From Hippopus hippopus (lineage: Eukaryota > Mollusca > Bivalvia > Cardiida > Cardiidae): a stretch of DNA of 64,000 nt. Made by a program: the position numbers and the translations under genes. The stretch lies in assembly GCA_946811185.2 (NCBI GenBank), contig OX328104.1, forward strand, positions 52,064,505 through 52,128,504, given 5' to 3'. The notes beneath the pieces are model-generated. The model was not told the origin of the DNA. It made no database searches and was given only the letters and a program-made list of their open reading frames with translations. Shown here one piece after another: positions 8,701-17,500 of the stretch (its first letter is position 1; each line of letters begins with the position of its first letter).

Positions 8701-11530
8701 AAAATTCTTTACCTACACACTATTCCAAATATGGTATGACGACATATCTCGTGCATGGACTAAGCATGTATTGATTGCAATTTGATCAGTCAAAATGTTA
8801 CACTGTAATATTAATCTACCATTCATAAAAACAGAGTTACTACCTTCCACACTATTAAACTGTCTCATTTTGTTAACCGTTTTTCAAATAAAATGTCGTT
8901 GAAAGTTGTAGGTATATAATAAAAGGAATATCATGTTGTAGTAACTTTCCTGGTGCTTGTATTTATTTCTTGCTGCGTAAGAAATTTTTGAGATCGCGTG
9001 AGACGCTGCTTGAATTGAATACAAGCACCAGGAAAGGATACTACAACATAATATTCTGTATATATTGCAGCTGGAGACAAAACATACTTGAAAATAAAAT
9101 GGGATAAACTAAATAACAGAACACATGTAAAAATATTGCACCAAATGAGCATTTTGGGGTTTTTTTTGGCAGTTTCCCTTTTGCCCTGAAGTTTTTCAAA
9201 GTTTTTCAGCTGCAATGTTTAAAATAGTTTTCTGCAGGTGGTTATCTTTTAAGACTGATTAGAAAATTAAGATGAAGGAAGTGGCAGAGCTAGATACTGC
9301 AAACAGTATAACCCATGATTCTTGTAAGTCACGTCTAGCATAACTCAGTTGATAGCATACAGGATTTGAGAACAGTGGGTTGTGGGTTCGGTCCCCAGTC
9401 CAGCCAATTTCTTTCCAAAGATTGATGATAGTCATTGCAACAGGATTCATTCCTCTCTCACTGCTGACCATTGTTTCTAGGATGGTTTTGTGGGAAAGCA
9501 GCCAGTGGCTTGGAAAGATGATTGTTTGGAGTACTAGTAAAAGAAATTCCAGGAAAGCATGGATAGGTGCACCAGCTGCTGCGATGAAAACGATGTTAAT
9601 TAAACACCATACAATCCATCAGTTATGTAAGTCACATTTTAATCCTCGACCTCACAATTTAATTGTTTTGTAAAGAGTTTGAAAAAAATGGATCTGCTGT
9701 ACAGGCAGTAATTTTAAGACTTTTTTTTTTTCTAAAAAATTAAACTGCAGGTAAACCAAGCATGAAGAAAGCAGAAATGGTGCGATTGAAGAAGGAAGCG
9801 GCAGAGCTAGACACGGAAAACATCATTACCCATGATTCATGTAAGTCACATTTTAATCCCTTATCACACAGTCCCGAGTTATAACGACCCTGTTGCAAGA
9901 AGCTTTTGAAAACACTGTGGAAAAAGAAGAAATAGCTGGTAACCAGCATTTTCTTCCTTTTCCTCAATCCTTTCTTCCTTGTTAAAGACAAACCATGCGA
10001 TTGAGTCCAGAATTTTGTCGTTTGGTAAAGTTACTTGTAAGCTACTTGAAGTATTACAATTTGTTGTGACCTATAACCAGTCAACAAGTTTGGAATTTTA
10101 GCATGCTACCGGAAGTACTGATAGAAAATCAATTTCGGCTAGTAAAAGCCTGCAATCTATCTTGGATCTTCTCAGTCTGTTATGTATACAACATTTTTTC
10201 CAAGAACATCTTTAGAATCAGGATGTTTGGCTGAATTTTGGTAAGATGATTTTGGACATGGTACATACAAGATTCAATTTTTTTGCATGTTGATCTTGAT
10301 TTACATTGTTGGGAACAGTAATTTATAAGTTGTCTTATGCATCCTACAGTTGATTTTTATAAGGCAAGGGAGATAACCAATGGTAGCTTTATTATAGAAA
10401 ATAATTGGGTTGTAGAAGTTAATCATGAAGTGTGATTGAAATGAACAACAACATGAACCAGTATTCTGTTAATTACTGTTTTCGCCATATGTAATCTGTT
10501 AAACCTCTATAACCTATAGGACAAATAAACAGAAGGAAAGATTTAAGACACGGGGTTACATACTGTTTACCAAATGACAAAATTTTAGACTTGTCAAAAT
10601 AAAAAATATTTTTAGGCAACAAGATAAATGTGACTCAAAAATCGAAATTTGTTACAAGAAAGGGTAGAAAGCATCATAGGAAATGGAGAAAATGCTGTTT
10701 ACCAGTGTTTTCGGCTGTGCCCACAATGTTTACAAAAGGCTTTTTCTCGGGGTTTTTTTTTTTTTTACAACTAGGGATTGTGTGGTAAAGGATTAAGACC
10801 CAAATATAAAGATGTCAAGGCTGTTATTTGTGTATGCATTTACAGAGTGGATTGTGCCATTTAGACCACCTTTATTATGTTGTCTGCACATGCTTTTGAT
10901 TTGGTCCAGTCACAAAATTTGTACATGATTTTATTATTATAATGTATTTGAATCAGAAAATTTTCAAATATATAATTTATATATTTGAAAATTTTCTGAT
11001 TCAAATACATTGTCGCAAGCGGATAGAATAACACACTCAACAAAAGAAAAATCTGTATCTACAAACTGTCAGATACGGTTCCAAATATGATATGATGACA
11101 TAACTTGCACACAGACTAAGCCTGCATTAATTTGCAATTTGATTAGTCACAATGTTAAGCTATGATATTCATCCACCATTCACAAAAACAAAGTTAGTAC
11201 CCTGCACATTATTGTCTCATTTTGTTTATACCTTTTTCGAATAAAATGTCAATAATTACAAAATTATGTCGCTGAAAGTTGTAAGTATAATCAAAGAAGT
11301 ATTTTGTTGTATATTTCCAGGTGCTTGTATTTGCTTCTTGCTGTGAGAGAAAATGTTGACATCTTTGAAGCCAGAAGCGATACAAAATTTTCTCATGCTG
11401 CTTGAATCAAATACAAGCACTAGGAGAGCTACTACATATAATATTCCATGCTTATCTTTCAGCTTGGGGCAGGAGGAAGACTTGGAGTAAATATTCAAAG
11501 AACAAGCGGTCAGAGTATGACCTCTTCTAA
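1346..11530 (+). CDS. HIRIP3: HIRIP3-like histone chaperone, five coding exons
   Basis: Coding exons: 1346-2785, 3893-5596, 6939-7095, 9751-9840 and 11463-11530. All junctions are GT-AG and the phases agree (0, 0, 1, 1), giving 1152 residues. Residues 1-1048 are low-complexity Lys/Ser/Asp/Glu and probably disordered and nuclear. Residues 1049-1152 hold the conserved C-terminal block: a helical segment with LRKICKACG and LKEVLQKAGMKGKPS, then AAELDTENIIT followed by WGRRKTW. This matches the order of the HIRIP3 family C-terminus (MKGTPS, NIIS, RRRTAW), whose CHZ motif binds H2A-type histone dimers. Family knowledge: HIRIP3 interacts with HIRA and is a CK2 substrate; the many SDxE and SDE sites here fit that. 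The vertebrate N-terminal helical domain is not seen. Either it lies in exons upstream of the window, or 1346 is the true start: a TGA at 1322 blocks the frame and a good acceptor (TTTCTATTTCAG) ends at 1245. The assignment rests on the C-terminus. Confidence 0.8.
2861..3070 (-). mobile_element. Family A MITE
   Basis: Reverse orientation. The centre AGGAGAAAATGCTG-TTTA-CAGCATTTTCTCCT is a near-perfect palindrome. In HIRIP3 intron 1. Confidence 0.85.
3214..3434 (-). mobile_element. Family A MITE with TTAA ends
   Basis: Begins TTAATCCTTTACCAGAA and ends TTTGGTTAAAAGTTAA. In HIRIP3 intron 1. Confidence 0.88.
3505..3696 (+). mobile_element. Family A MITE with TTAA ends
   Basis: Begins TTAACTCTTTACCAGACGAC and ends GTGTAGTAAAGGGTTAA. 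Third A copy of intron 1, about 70 bases from the previous one and in opposite orientation. Confidence 0.92.
3893..5596 (+). CDS. HIRIP3: HIRIP3-like exon 2: acidic Ser-rich exon
   Basis: 568 codons, phase 0 to 0. The acceptor is CTTACATTGCAG|TGT and the donor is GAATCT|GTAAGA. The exon encodes Ser/Asp/Glu/Lys sequence with dozens of SDSD, SDEDE and SSSDE clusters, typical CK2-type sites, separated by short Lys runs. No folded domain is visible. The DTPLIKKK repeats of exon 1 stop here apart from one late S-D-V-P-L-T. Confidence 0.75.
5851..6079 (+). mobile_element. Family A MITE
   Basis: Ends GATTGTGTGGTAAAGGGTTAA. The central palindrome is damaged on the left (GGGAATGGAGAGTGTGCTAG). Confidence 0.85.
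6133..6312 (+). mobile_element. Family A MITE, decayed, abutting the next copy
   Basis: Central GGAGCAATTGCTGATCACTA is strongly altered; its right end GGTAAGGGGTTTA is shared with the start of the next copy. Confidence 0.7.
6309..6537 (+). mobile_element. Family A MITE, best-preserved palindrome
   Basis: Head-to-tail with the previous copy. The centre from CATTGTGGGAAAAGGAG to its mirror CTCCTTTTCCCACAATG is an almost uninterrupted inverted repeat of about 60 bases. Confidence 0.93.
6593..6825 (+). mobile_element. Family A MITE
   Basis: Fourth A copy in HIRIP3 intron 2. Starts TGAACCTTTTACCAAATGAC and ends TTATGTGGTACTGGGCTGA. Confidence 0.8.
6939..7095 (+). CDS. HIRIP3: HIRIP3-like exon 3: conserved helical domain
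   Basis: The acceptor is a T-run followed by TTTTAG|ACG, and the donor AAAG|GTATGT leaves phase 1. It encodes 52 residues containing YLAQLRKICKACGIF and ALKEVLQKAGMK, the counterpart of the vertebrate HIRIP3 LKRYIRACG...LEALGMKG block. A family B MITE begins 11 bases inside the following intron. Confidence 0.85.
7107..7371 (+). mobile_element. Family B hairpin MITE in HIRIP3 intron 3
   Basis: Ends TGAGCCATGCTCTAGC and AGAGCATGGCTCA are inverted. Core GGTCAGCCTGCGCAGACTGC and its mirror GCGCAGGCTGACC, then GCAGATGCATTAAGCCCCC. Starts 11 bases after the exon 3 donor. A B fragment (7455-7492) lies just beyond. Confidence 0.9.
7577..7685 (+). mobile_element. Family A MITE, left half only
   Basis: TTAACTCTTTACCACACAAG to GCAGTCTACAGTTTTG; the palindromic half is missing. 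Confidence 0.75.
7693..7961 (-). mobile_element. Family A MITE with 53-bp internal tandem duplication
   Basis: Starts TAACCCTTTACCTTACAATC and ends GTGGTAAAGGGTTAA. The segment ATCATCTACAACTG to TTGTTATGTGGTAA occurs twice (about 7847-7899 and 7900-7955) with two differences. Confidence 0.88.
8022..8246 (+). mobile_element. Family A MITE
   Basis: Ends GATTGTGCAATAAAGTGTTAA. The centre GGAGAAAATGCTGGTTACCA is intact on the left arm only. Confidence 0.8.
8313..8490 (+). mobile_element. Family A MITE with central deletion
   Basis: The left arm (ACTAGACGACAAAATTTTAG) runs straight into GGTAACCAGCATTTTCTGC; about 45 bases of the left stem are deleted. Confidence 0.75.
8700..9075 (+). repeat. K repeat, copy 1
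   Basis: CTATTCCAAATATGGTATGA, AAAATGTCGTTGAAAGTTG and an inner inverted pair CCTGGTGCTTGTATTTATTT / ATTGAATACAAGCACCAGG. Confidence 0.85.
9262..9332 (+). pseudogene. Decayed duplicate of HIRIP3 exon 4
   Basis: It reads KEVAELDTANSITHDS against KEAAELDTENIITHDS of the true exon and keeps the donor CTT|GTAAGTCAC. The acceptor side is lost: only TTAG precedes it, the phase is wrong, and joining it to exon 3 would give an immediate stop. A SINE is inserted directly behind its donor. Beyond the SINE the sequence again matches the intron that follows real exon 4 (GTAAGTCACATTTTAATCC). Confidence 0.75.
9333..9624 (+). mobile_element. tRNA-derived SINE type 1, TSD includes a splice donor
   Basis: A tRNA-like head (box B-like GTGGGTTCGGTCCC) is followed by a core starting CCAATTTCTTTCC and a tail ending in CATACAATCCATCAG. 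The flanking 10-bp duplication TGTAAGTCAC (9323-9332 and 9625-9634) carries the GTAAGT donor of the duplicated exon. Confidence 0.85.
9751..9840 (+). CDS. HIRIP3: HIRIP3-like exon 4
   Basis: The acceptor is TAAACTGCAG|GT and the donor TTCAT|GTAAGT. The 90-base exon keeps phase 1 and encodes GKPSMKKAEMVRLKKEAAE then LDTENIITHDS. These are the KPS and NIIT elements of the family C-terminus. A decayed duplicate of this exon lies about 490 bases upstream. Confidence 0.85.
9855..10030 (-). mobile_element. Family A MITE beside HIRIP3 exon 4
   Basis: Begins AATCCCTTATCACACAGTCC only 14 bases past the exon 4 donor and ends TTTTGTCGTTTGGTAAAG. The duplicated exon 4 retains a remnant of the same flank. 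Confidence 0.8.
10561..10796 (+). mobile_element. Family A MITE
   Basis: Starts ACTGTTTACCAAATGACAAA and ends GTGTGGTAAAGGATTAA. In HIRIP3 intron 4. Confidence 0.85.
10938..11012. repeat. Perfect AT-rich palindrome
   Basis: AATGTATTTGAATCAGAAAA to its exact complement round AAATATATAATTTATATATT, over about 72 bases. Confidence 0.9.
11060..11445 (+). repeat. K repeat, copy 2
   Basis: Direct repeat of 8700-9075, about 2.36 kb downstream, ending 18 bases before the last HIRIP3 exon. It may supply part of that exon's upstream splicing context. Confidence 0.85.
11463..11530 (+). CDS. HIRIP3: HIRIP3-like terminal exon
   Basis: The acceptor is CTTATCTTTCAG|CT. With one base carried over, the frame reads SWGRRKTWSKYSKNKRSEY-DLF and stops at TAA 11528-11530. 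WGRRKTW aligns with the RRRTAW that follows NIIS in vertebrate HIRIP3. The protein ends about 17 residues later, without the long vertebrate C-terminal tail. AATAAA-type signals occur downstream (about 11791 and 12246), both inside repeats. Confidence 0.8.
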
Positions 11531-11629
11531 GTATGAAGGATTGCAAACTGGTTGTATGTGTAGTTATAGACATGTAAATTTGAGGTTAATGGCTCATGAA
11601 CTTGTAGCAAGCTTATCATCAAAGCCTTC

Positions 11630-11821
11630 ACCCTTTACTGAACAATCCCATGCTTAAATGATCCTATTGGAGAAGGCAATAGAAAACATTTTGGGAAAAG
11701 AAGAAGATGCTGATAATCACAAGGTTTTCTTCTTTGGATAACATTTGCAAATAGTGAATATTTCATCTGCAGATGCTCTCTATATGGGAGAATAAAAATG
11801 ATGTTGTTGGTAAGGGGTTAA
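11630..11821 (-). mobile_element. Family A MITE in the HIRIP3 3' flank
   Basis: Starts CACCCTTTACTGAACAATCC and ends GTTGGTAAGGGGTTAA. It may lie in the 3' UTR and supplies an AATAAA at 11791. Confidence 0.75.
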
Positions 11822-11917
11822 ACATAAACCTTGTACCTATTACAGCCACATGTTTCAATCATTTATCTCATAGATTTTTACAAAGAAAGTATTCAAAAGT
11901 TAAAAAAATAACCATGT

Positions 11918-12422
11918 ATTATTTCATGCTTTCTGGTAGTTTATCGACAAATATTGGTGAAATATTTTTCGATATTTCATGGTTACGACCAGTGAAAATA
12001 CCGATTTTTATATTCTAACTTTTCAATTGAAGGCGGAAACAGTTGTTCCTGCGCACTAGTTACCTAGGTAAAATGCGTGTGTCTCACAACCAGATGGAAA
12101 TATAACGTAATTATCCTTACATTTCTCACGCTTGAAGTAATATTGTAATGCGTTGCTATGCGGAAGGGGTATGCCACGGGGAATTACTGAAAAGAACTGT
12201 ACTGGATTTTGATTAAGTTCCCCTCAGAAAGGGTTAAAAGCATGAAATAAATAGAATATTTGGTTTTTTTGGTGAAAGATCGAAATTTATTTCATCTCGT
12301 GAACATCATCGGTAATATTTTCACGAGTGGCTGTGCCACTTGTGAAAATATTACCAAAGATGTTCACTCAATGAAATAAATTTCGATCTTTCACCATAAA
12401 AAACAAATATCCTCTATATTTA
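11918..12422 (+). mobile_element. F fold-back element (about 500 bp)
   Basis: GGTAGTTTATCGACAAATAT, GGCGGAAACAGTTGTTCC and ACTAGTTACCTAGG, then a long right-hand palindrome (GAAAGATCGAAATTTATTTC ... GAAATAAATTTCGATCTTTC) ending CAAATATCCTCTATAT. Confidence 0.88.
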
Positions 12423-12496
12423 CCATGCTCTCTGAAAAGAGTTTTTGATGCATCTGCAAAAATAATCAAGCTATGTCAGTGATCTGTACTGATCTT

Positions 12497-12706
12497 AGTC
12501 AAGCGCTGGTAGCTCAGTCCTTAGCATACAGGACTTGAGAACAGGAGGTTGCTGGTTGATCCGGCACAGCCAATTTCTTTCTGAGGATTGATGATAGTTG
12601 TTGCACCAGGATTCATTCTTCTGTCACCGCAAACCATGTTGTTTCGACGATTGTTATGTGGGAAGGCAGGCAGTGGCTTGGGAAGAATATTGTGTGAAAC
12701 AAAACT
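12497..12706 (+). mobile_element. SINE type 1, 3'-truncated
   Basis: The tRNA-like head GCTGGTAGCTCAGTCCTTAG is followed by the type 1 core to about GGGAAGAATATTGTG, after which the similarity ends. Confidence 0.75.
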
Positions 12707-12808
12707 CGGCTCTTTCTGTAGCAACTGCAGAATATTTTATAGGGTGTATTATGGTGGCCAGTATTGACCCAACACCATTCTGTATAGAAATACTACCTCC
12801 TTACAGCA

Positions 12809-12945
12809 GCCTGGCGAAGTAGCTCAGTGGTTAGCATGTCTGACTTGTCCGACTTGTGACCTGGTGGATGTGAATTTGATACCCTGTTGACAAACTTTCT
12901 TTCCAGCGAGTTTTGCATGTGAGAAACGTAGTCAATGGCTTGGTC
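12809..12945 (+). mobile_element. SINE type 2, 3'-truncated
   Basis: The head GCGAAGTAGCTCAGTGGTTA is followed by the type 2 core (ACTTTCTTTCC, CATGTGAGAAA, GTAGTC, GGCTTGG). A family A fragment follows directly. Confidence 0.75.
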
Positions 12946-12991
12946 TGCAAAAGCTTTCAGTTTTGACAAGGCTAAAATTTTGTTAATAGGG

Positions 12992-13144
12992 TAACCCTTT
13001 ACCAAACAATCGTAGATTTTAACAACTTGGAGGAGGAAGACCCTTCAAAATACAAATTTCAATTTGTGAGTCACATTTATTGTGTCGTCTGCAAATGCTT
13101 TCAATTTAAATAAGGCTAAAAATTTGCTATTAGGTCAAGGGTCA
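12992..13144 (-). mobile_element. Family A MITE lacking its central palindrome
   Basis: TAACCCTTTACCAAACAATC to ATTAGGTCAAGGGTCAA; the central stem is deleted, leaving the two arms. Confidence 0.7.
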
Positions 13145-13672
13145 ACATATAACGACCTGTACAGTGTCGGTGTTTTTTTTGTGATTTTTAGTGAACCATG
13201 ATTGAAAAACATTATTGCAAAAGTAGCAGTGGCGTACGATAGCAACCTCAGTTTTGTTTGAATTTAAAAAGTGCTTGTTTAATTGTTTCAACTTTAAATT
13301 TACTTTGAATAAAATTTGAATTTTTTACATATACATCTGTGTCATATCTTGGATATTTCAGTTCAAGTTCCTATCCTCCTTTAATTGTGCACGTCCTCAG
13401 TGTTTAAGGTGTCCGATATGAAATCCAAAAGTCTTGAGTTAGATCCAGACTGGTGAGGCTGTTTACATGTATGTCTCTGGGCAAGACACTGTAGAGCCCC
13501 AGCCTAGTACTGGTAAAACCTGAAGAAGTGGGGTGTTTCCACAATGTAACTGAATTAGACCAATTGTCCCATGCTGCCTAGACTATCTTTCAAAAGAATT
13601 TACAGACTTACCTTGAACACGGATATCCCAACTGTACCTTGTAATCTCTACCAGGTACATAGGTGGCCAAAT
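13145..13672. other. No feature recognised
   Basis: Between the two convergent genes; only weak, unclassified repeat-like sequence. Confidence 0.5.
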
Positions 13673-13897
13673 TAATTCTTGACCAAACAACGTAGTTTAG
13701 TCTTCCAGATCCAAAGCAACAGCAGTTGATGAATTGGAAAGAGAACCAAGTGAACCAAAGTTCTTTGACTGGGTAGAAAACATTGTGGAAAAAGGAAAAA
13801 ATGCTGCTTACTAGCATTTTCTCGGTTTCTCACACTGTATGGGAAAGCGATCTTTTTCATGGTCTTTAAAACATGCCATAGCTTAGCAAAATGTTAA
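13673..13897 (+). mobile_element. Family A MITE
   Basis: Centre GGAAAAAATGCTGCTTACTA, right half CTCACACTGTATGGGAAAGC. Confidence 0.75.
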
Positions 13898-14018
13898 GCA
13901 GACATTTTAAGCTTGTCTGTATTGAAGGCAATTGTGAAGGACAAAATGTGTTCAAATAATGGAATTTTCTGAAATTTTGACTGTCGTCAAAAATGGGAAC
14001 ACAAATACAGACTAAATT

Positions 14019-14224
14019 CTTAAGCTGCTAAGCTCGACTCGCTGACCTTTTGCGGACAGTATAGATCAAGTTCAGACTGCACAGAACGTGCAGTCTGATC
14101 TTGGATCTACACTGTCTGATTAGCAGATATTATTTCTGCAAAAATAAGTTCGAAGTATGATTATTCGGATTTTTTACCATTGGCTTGAAAGCTTCATTTG
14201 AGTTATTTAGCAGGATAGGTGTTA
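14019..14224 (+). mobile_element. Family D hairpin MITE
   Basis: GCTGCTAAGCTCGACTCGC start, core CAGACTGCACAGAACGTGCA with mirror GTCTGATCTTGGATCTACAC, end AGCAGGATAGGTGTTAA. It ends just past the hyaluronidase stop and could be in that gene's 3' UTR. Confidence 0.88.
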
Positions 14225-14237
14225 AACTTGGAATTGA

Positions 14238-14564
14238 CTATGGGAAGTCAATCCAGAATAATTTGAGAAATGAAAAGAACCAGTTGAACCATGTCACTGT
14301 TAAGTCAACTTTGCCCTGAGACCACAGAAATCTGTTCTGCACATGCCAAGTCTTTGGGGGCCTTTTAGCAACGACTTTGCTGCGTCTTTTGGCAAAACCT
14401 TCAGGCTGTGATAAGTTCTTGATATATCCACCCAAAGTTTTATTAATGTAGGAATCTAAAGATTGGCATCTACTTTCTGTATCAAGATTATCGTAACTGT
14501 CCCAAAACACCACACCAGACAGTCTCAGATTGAAGGAAAGTCCCACGGTGTTGTTCAGATCGCC
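14238..14564 (-). CDS. Hyaluronidase terminal exon
   Basis: The acceptor is a poly-T tract then TTCCAG|GGC; the stop codon TAG occupies 14240-14238. The first part, GVVFWDSYDNLDTESRCQ and Y-I-N-K-T-L-G-G-Y-I, is the usual end of the TIM barrel. The last 50-odd residues (FAKRRSKVV onwards) have no cysteine and end in W/F-rich NWFFSFLKLFWIDFP. Confidence 0.9.
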   Translation of the reverse strand, partial: GDLNNTVGLSFNLRLSGVVFWDSYDNLDTESRCQSLDSYINKTLGGYIKNLSQPEGFAKRRSKVVAKRPPKTWHVQNRFLWSQGKVDLTVTWFNWFFSFLKLFWIDFP

Positions 14565-17500
14565 CTGGAAAAAAAAGTGTAAAAAACAAGAATTTATCAC
14601 CAGATGCATTCAGAAAACAAATCTGCAGCAGACGGCTTTAAAGGCATCGTTTTAAAAATGAGATCATCAACAAGAATTAACCCACTACCAGACAATTTCT
14701 CAGTGAAGAAGATGCTTTTGATGACATTGTAGGAAAAGGAGAAAATGCTGGTTACCAGCATATTTTCTTTTTTATGTCCCTGCAATCGTCTTCTGAAAAC
14801 AGAAAAGGGGAGGAACTGCTCAAAACGCGCAACTGCTCCTTTTCCATCACTATTTTCCACACTATTTCATTAAAGTTGGCATCATTTTCTGTAAATTTGT
14901 CCCTTGTGTGTGATTTGTGCCAGACACTTCAGTAGGTGCCAAATTAGTCTGTAGTTCTATCTGCTGCCCATTAACTATTTTGTATTAAACACTGTCCTTT
15001 CCCTTCAATTATTGCCTAATTCATTTTTGCTTTGTGTTTGTCGCCGTTTTCAACAATATTTCAGTTATATTGTGGCGGCTCCTTGCTCCTATTCATGCAT
15101 TCAGGAAGTTTCTTCGACCAGTGTTTCGCACAAGCGAGGAATTAATCCTGTTGCAATTACCATAATTCTTGGAGTGAAATTGGCCTTGCACAGAATCAAG
15201 TCAGCAAGTCCTGGGTTTCAAGCCCAGTACGTTACTGACTGAGCGACTGGGTTTTTTCGTGTTGTTTTGTATCACTTATTCAGTGGAATGTCATAATATA
15301 TTTTGTATAGCAATGACTTAACACACTGTTTTTGCCTGTATATAAGTATGTGCATGAGCCATGCTCTGGCAAAAGCGGGCTTAATGCATATCCAAGAAAT
15401 ATGATGCCAAGCAAGACATCACATGATTATGGAACCATAGTAGCCATTTCTTTTAACAGTCAATTTAATCATCCGGTAGACTGATCCTTATACACACAGA
15501 AAATTGACTAATAGTGAAAGGTTTCGGACCCGGTCAGCCTGCGCAGGCTGACCTGGCTCGATACTTTTCAGATGAATCAAGCCCCCTTTTCACAGAGCAT
15601 GGCTTACATGTATATGGCAGACTGTGTACACAAAAATAAGCCTGCACAATGCAGTGCAGTCTTTGGAAAACATTGTTTGACGACAATGTTTTTCTATACG
15701 GTTGCAAAATTGTTTTTAGCTTTTACTTTCCTTGTTTGGTGAGTGTCCTTGTGCAAGGTACTGCAGAGTCCCATCCTATTGTGAGTAAAATCCCAGGAAA
15801 AGCGTGAATGAGTACTGTAGTAAGGTGTCGCCATGATACGACTTACACACCATTTGAAGATGAACAAAACTATGAACATACAAACTAGATCTGAATAGGT
15901 GAGCTATTGCCACGATATTATCAAAATACAGCTGAAAACAGCAAAGAGGACTGTTTGGACAAATCAATAGATATGGGGCATGTTCTGGCAAAGAGGGGTT
16001 AATTGCATCTCTGACGCATTACGTACACCAAGCATGTCATTAACTCTTTTACTACTGAATAATTTAATAGAAATTTCTCACTAGCTACAAATACTGTTCC
16101 GCTGCAAGATCCAGAGACAATTTGGTCATAATCTATACTTGAGTCTAGATTATGACCGAACTGTCTTTATCTTGTACAGGAAATGTATTTGTAGCCTTTG
16201 AGAAAATGCAATTTATTTATTCAGTAGTGAAAGAGTTAAAGTATGGAACTTATTTAGATGACAATCTGTTTTGTTATGGTCGGTACAAGTATTAGTCGCA
16301 GGCAGAACTAGAGCTGTCACTGAATGTCACTTAATACCCCCGCCAGCGCTTTGATTTTGTACACAGACGGACACACGGACGGACACACGGACAGACAGGC
16401 TGATTCTAGTAAACCCCCGAAAACATTCGTTTTGCGGGGGTATAAAAATTAATTTTAAAACCAGGTAAAAAGTTCACAAAAGATAGTGTGACTTGGCAAC
16501 TTTTTACCTAGTTTTAAGATTCATATTTTGTCAGCGTCTAACACTTGATCCGACCGTACAATAACAAATTGACATCTTAACAATAATTTCCAGACTTGTA
16601 TATCGTATGATTTAAGTTTAAATGCTTGTGAACACCCGCATAGTTTTCTATTGGCCCCTACTGGGTATTTTACGGGGGTGGTCATTTTGACAGTATTTTA
16701 CTGTACATACCAGGTCGTAGAAATCTGCTGTGTCACCATACCGATATCTTGTGTAAGGAAAAATACGTGTTTCTGGTTTACAGAATTTATATCTGACACG
16801 GAGACTCTCCTGAAGCTCTCCCTGGACTCGTAAATGTCGATCTTCATGTGTCCCAAAACTCTCCTCCAAGTAGATAGATGGAAATATCGCTGAACTGGAC
16901 TTAAACATCCAGCTAAGTCTAAAATTAGGTAATTAAAGAGGTGTGGTGAAAAATGATGGCAATCTTTTTTCACAAAGTAACGATTAAAATGCTAAATAAG
17001 AGAGGAAAATGTTCTCTCAAGTTGGCGGCAATTACTGGTAAACAAAGATATATTTTCAATCATGTCAAATCCATCATCGCAATTTAATTTGTTTCCTCAA
17101 AGACGAAGAAGAAATAGAAGACGAAGAAGAAGAAGAAAAAGAAGAAGGAGACAAGGAAATGTTACAGATGCAAAATCAGGATATACTACTCATTGCCGTC
17201 TGATCTTGAAATTCACTGTTTGTAGAGCAATGAAAGTCGGGATTCTCACTCGTCACAACTCGGCCGATCCCGTACCTACATCTAACCTCGTCCGTATCAA
17301 GGAGATTTCCATTTTGAAATGAGAATCACGGGATTCTATATATAGCGCGCCACTGACAGTCGTTTAGCAACGACATAAACAACCTCGATGAAGTTATTCA
17401 CATCTGTTTATATGTCGGTAAAAATTTCAATCGAAATTGATAAACCACGTTAAATAATGAATGTACGAACTGTTTGTCAACTGAACTGAAATATAGTTAG

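Noticed and set aside
17062..17322. Arg-rich + strand open frame of 86 codons
   Set aside because: Produced by the GAA/GAC microsatellite; no splice context or family match, and it lies in a hyaluronidase intron.
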